Positions 6,306 to 6,339 of a stretch of 6,339 nucleotides of DNA are shown here, one piece after another. Each line of letters starts with the position of its first letter. The first letter of the stretch is position 1. The notes under the pieces are model-generated. The model saw only the letters and a program-made list of their open reading frames with translations, searched no databases and was not told the DNA's origin. The stretch is taken from contig DATNIC010000105.1 in assembly GCA_035604635.1 (NCBI GenBank), positions 1-6,339 of the forward strand. The letters run 5' to 3'. Origin of the DNA: DATNIC01 sp035604635 (GTDB lineage: Bacteria; Vulcanimicrobiota; Vulcanimicrobiia; Vulcanimicrobiales; Vulcanimicrobiaceae). A program made the position numbers and the translations under genes.

Positions 6306-6339
6306 ATGGCGTTTACCGAGCTTTTACGTTTCAGCGCGC
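6306..6339 (+). CDS. Probable PilT-like type IV pilus retraction ATPase, first 11 codons (truncated by right edge)
   Basis: From ATG 6306 the frame reads MAFTELLRFSA and stays open to the edge. TELL-x-FSA matches, as I recall it, the first residues of Pseudomonas aeruginosa PilT (MDITELLAFSAKQGASDLHL). PilT is the cytoplasmic hexameric ATPase that powers pilus retraction. The in-frame TAA at 6282 leaves ATG 6306 as the only standard start. The ribosome site is weak: GAGCGGG at 6291-6297, 8 nt upstream. The neighbouring divergent PilZ gene makes a pilus gene plausible. Eleven residues are too few for certainty, and the frame could be spurious. Confidence 0.42.
   Translation, partial: MAFTELLRFSA

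Noticed and set aside
6305..6335. Minus-strand TAAA...GCCATAGG considered as a sigma-28 (flagellar/motility) promoter for the PilZ gene
   Set aside because: The spacer is about 12 nt where roughly 15 is expected after TAAA, and the -10 half deviates from GCCGATAA.

Overview
The window is GC-rich bacterial DNA, densely coding, with short or absent spacers. It holds five complete protein genes and two genes cut by the window edges. I see no rRNA, tRNA, CRISPR array, insertion sequence or phage gene. Two polytopic glycosyltransferases of lipid-linked-sugar type, a c-di-GMP (PilZ) protein and a probable type IV pilus gene suggest a free-living, surface-associated bacterium. Candidatus Eremiobacterota (WPS-2) is one possibility, but this is only an impression from gene content and base composition. 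No sequence in the window fixes the phylum.

Layout from left to right: (1) 1-458, minus strand, the N-terminal part of a ferritin-like di-iron protein that runs off the left edge. (2) An 83-bp divergent spacer. (3) 542-1603, plus strand, a squalene synthase of the eukaryote-like single-enzyme type. (4) 1643-3088, plus strand, a family GT39 (ArnT/PMT-like) membrane glycosyltransferase, apparently co-transcribed with the squalene synthase. (5) 3014-4579, minus strand, a family GT87 (DUF2029/PimE-like) membrane glycosyltransferase whose 3' end overlaps gene 4 by 75 bp. (6) 4628-5434, plus strand, an alpha/beta-hydrolase with an intact catalytic triad. (7) 5408-6241, minus strand, a tandem PilZ protein whose 3' end overlaps gene 6 by 27 bp. 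(8) 6306 to the right edge, plus strand, the first 11 codons of a probable pilT-like retraction ATPase.

Two loose themes appear. The left and centre concern isoprenoids and lipid-linked sugars: squalene synthase consumes farnesyl diphosphate, and GT39 and GT87 enzymes normally use polyprenyl-phosphate sugars, so this could be an envelope-lipid or glycan locus. The right end concerns c-di-GMP and type IV pili: the PilZ gene is divergent from the pilT-like start. The di-iron protein and the hydrolase have no assigned substrate.

Nothing here is clearly a new multi-gene system. The points most worth checking are the lone in-frame TAG between the squalene synthase and GT39 genes, with hydrophobic coding capacity directly after it; the two convergent overlaps that share the same codon-on-codon register; the eukaryote-like squalene synthase; the PilZ protein with one degenerate and one canonical domain; and the likely pilT start at the right edge.
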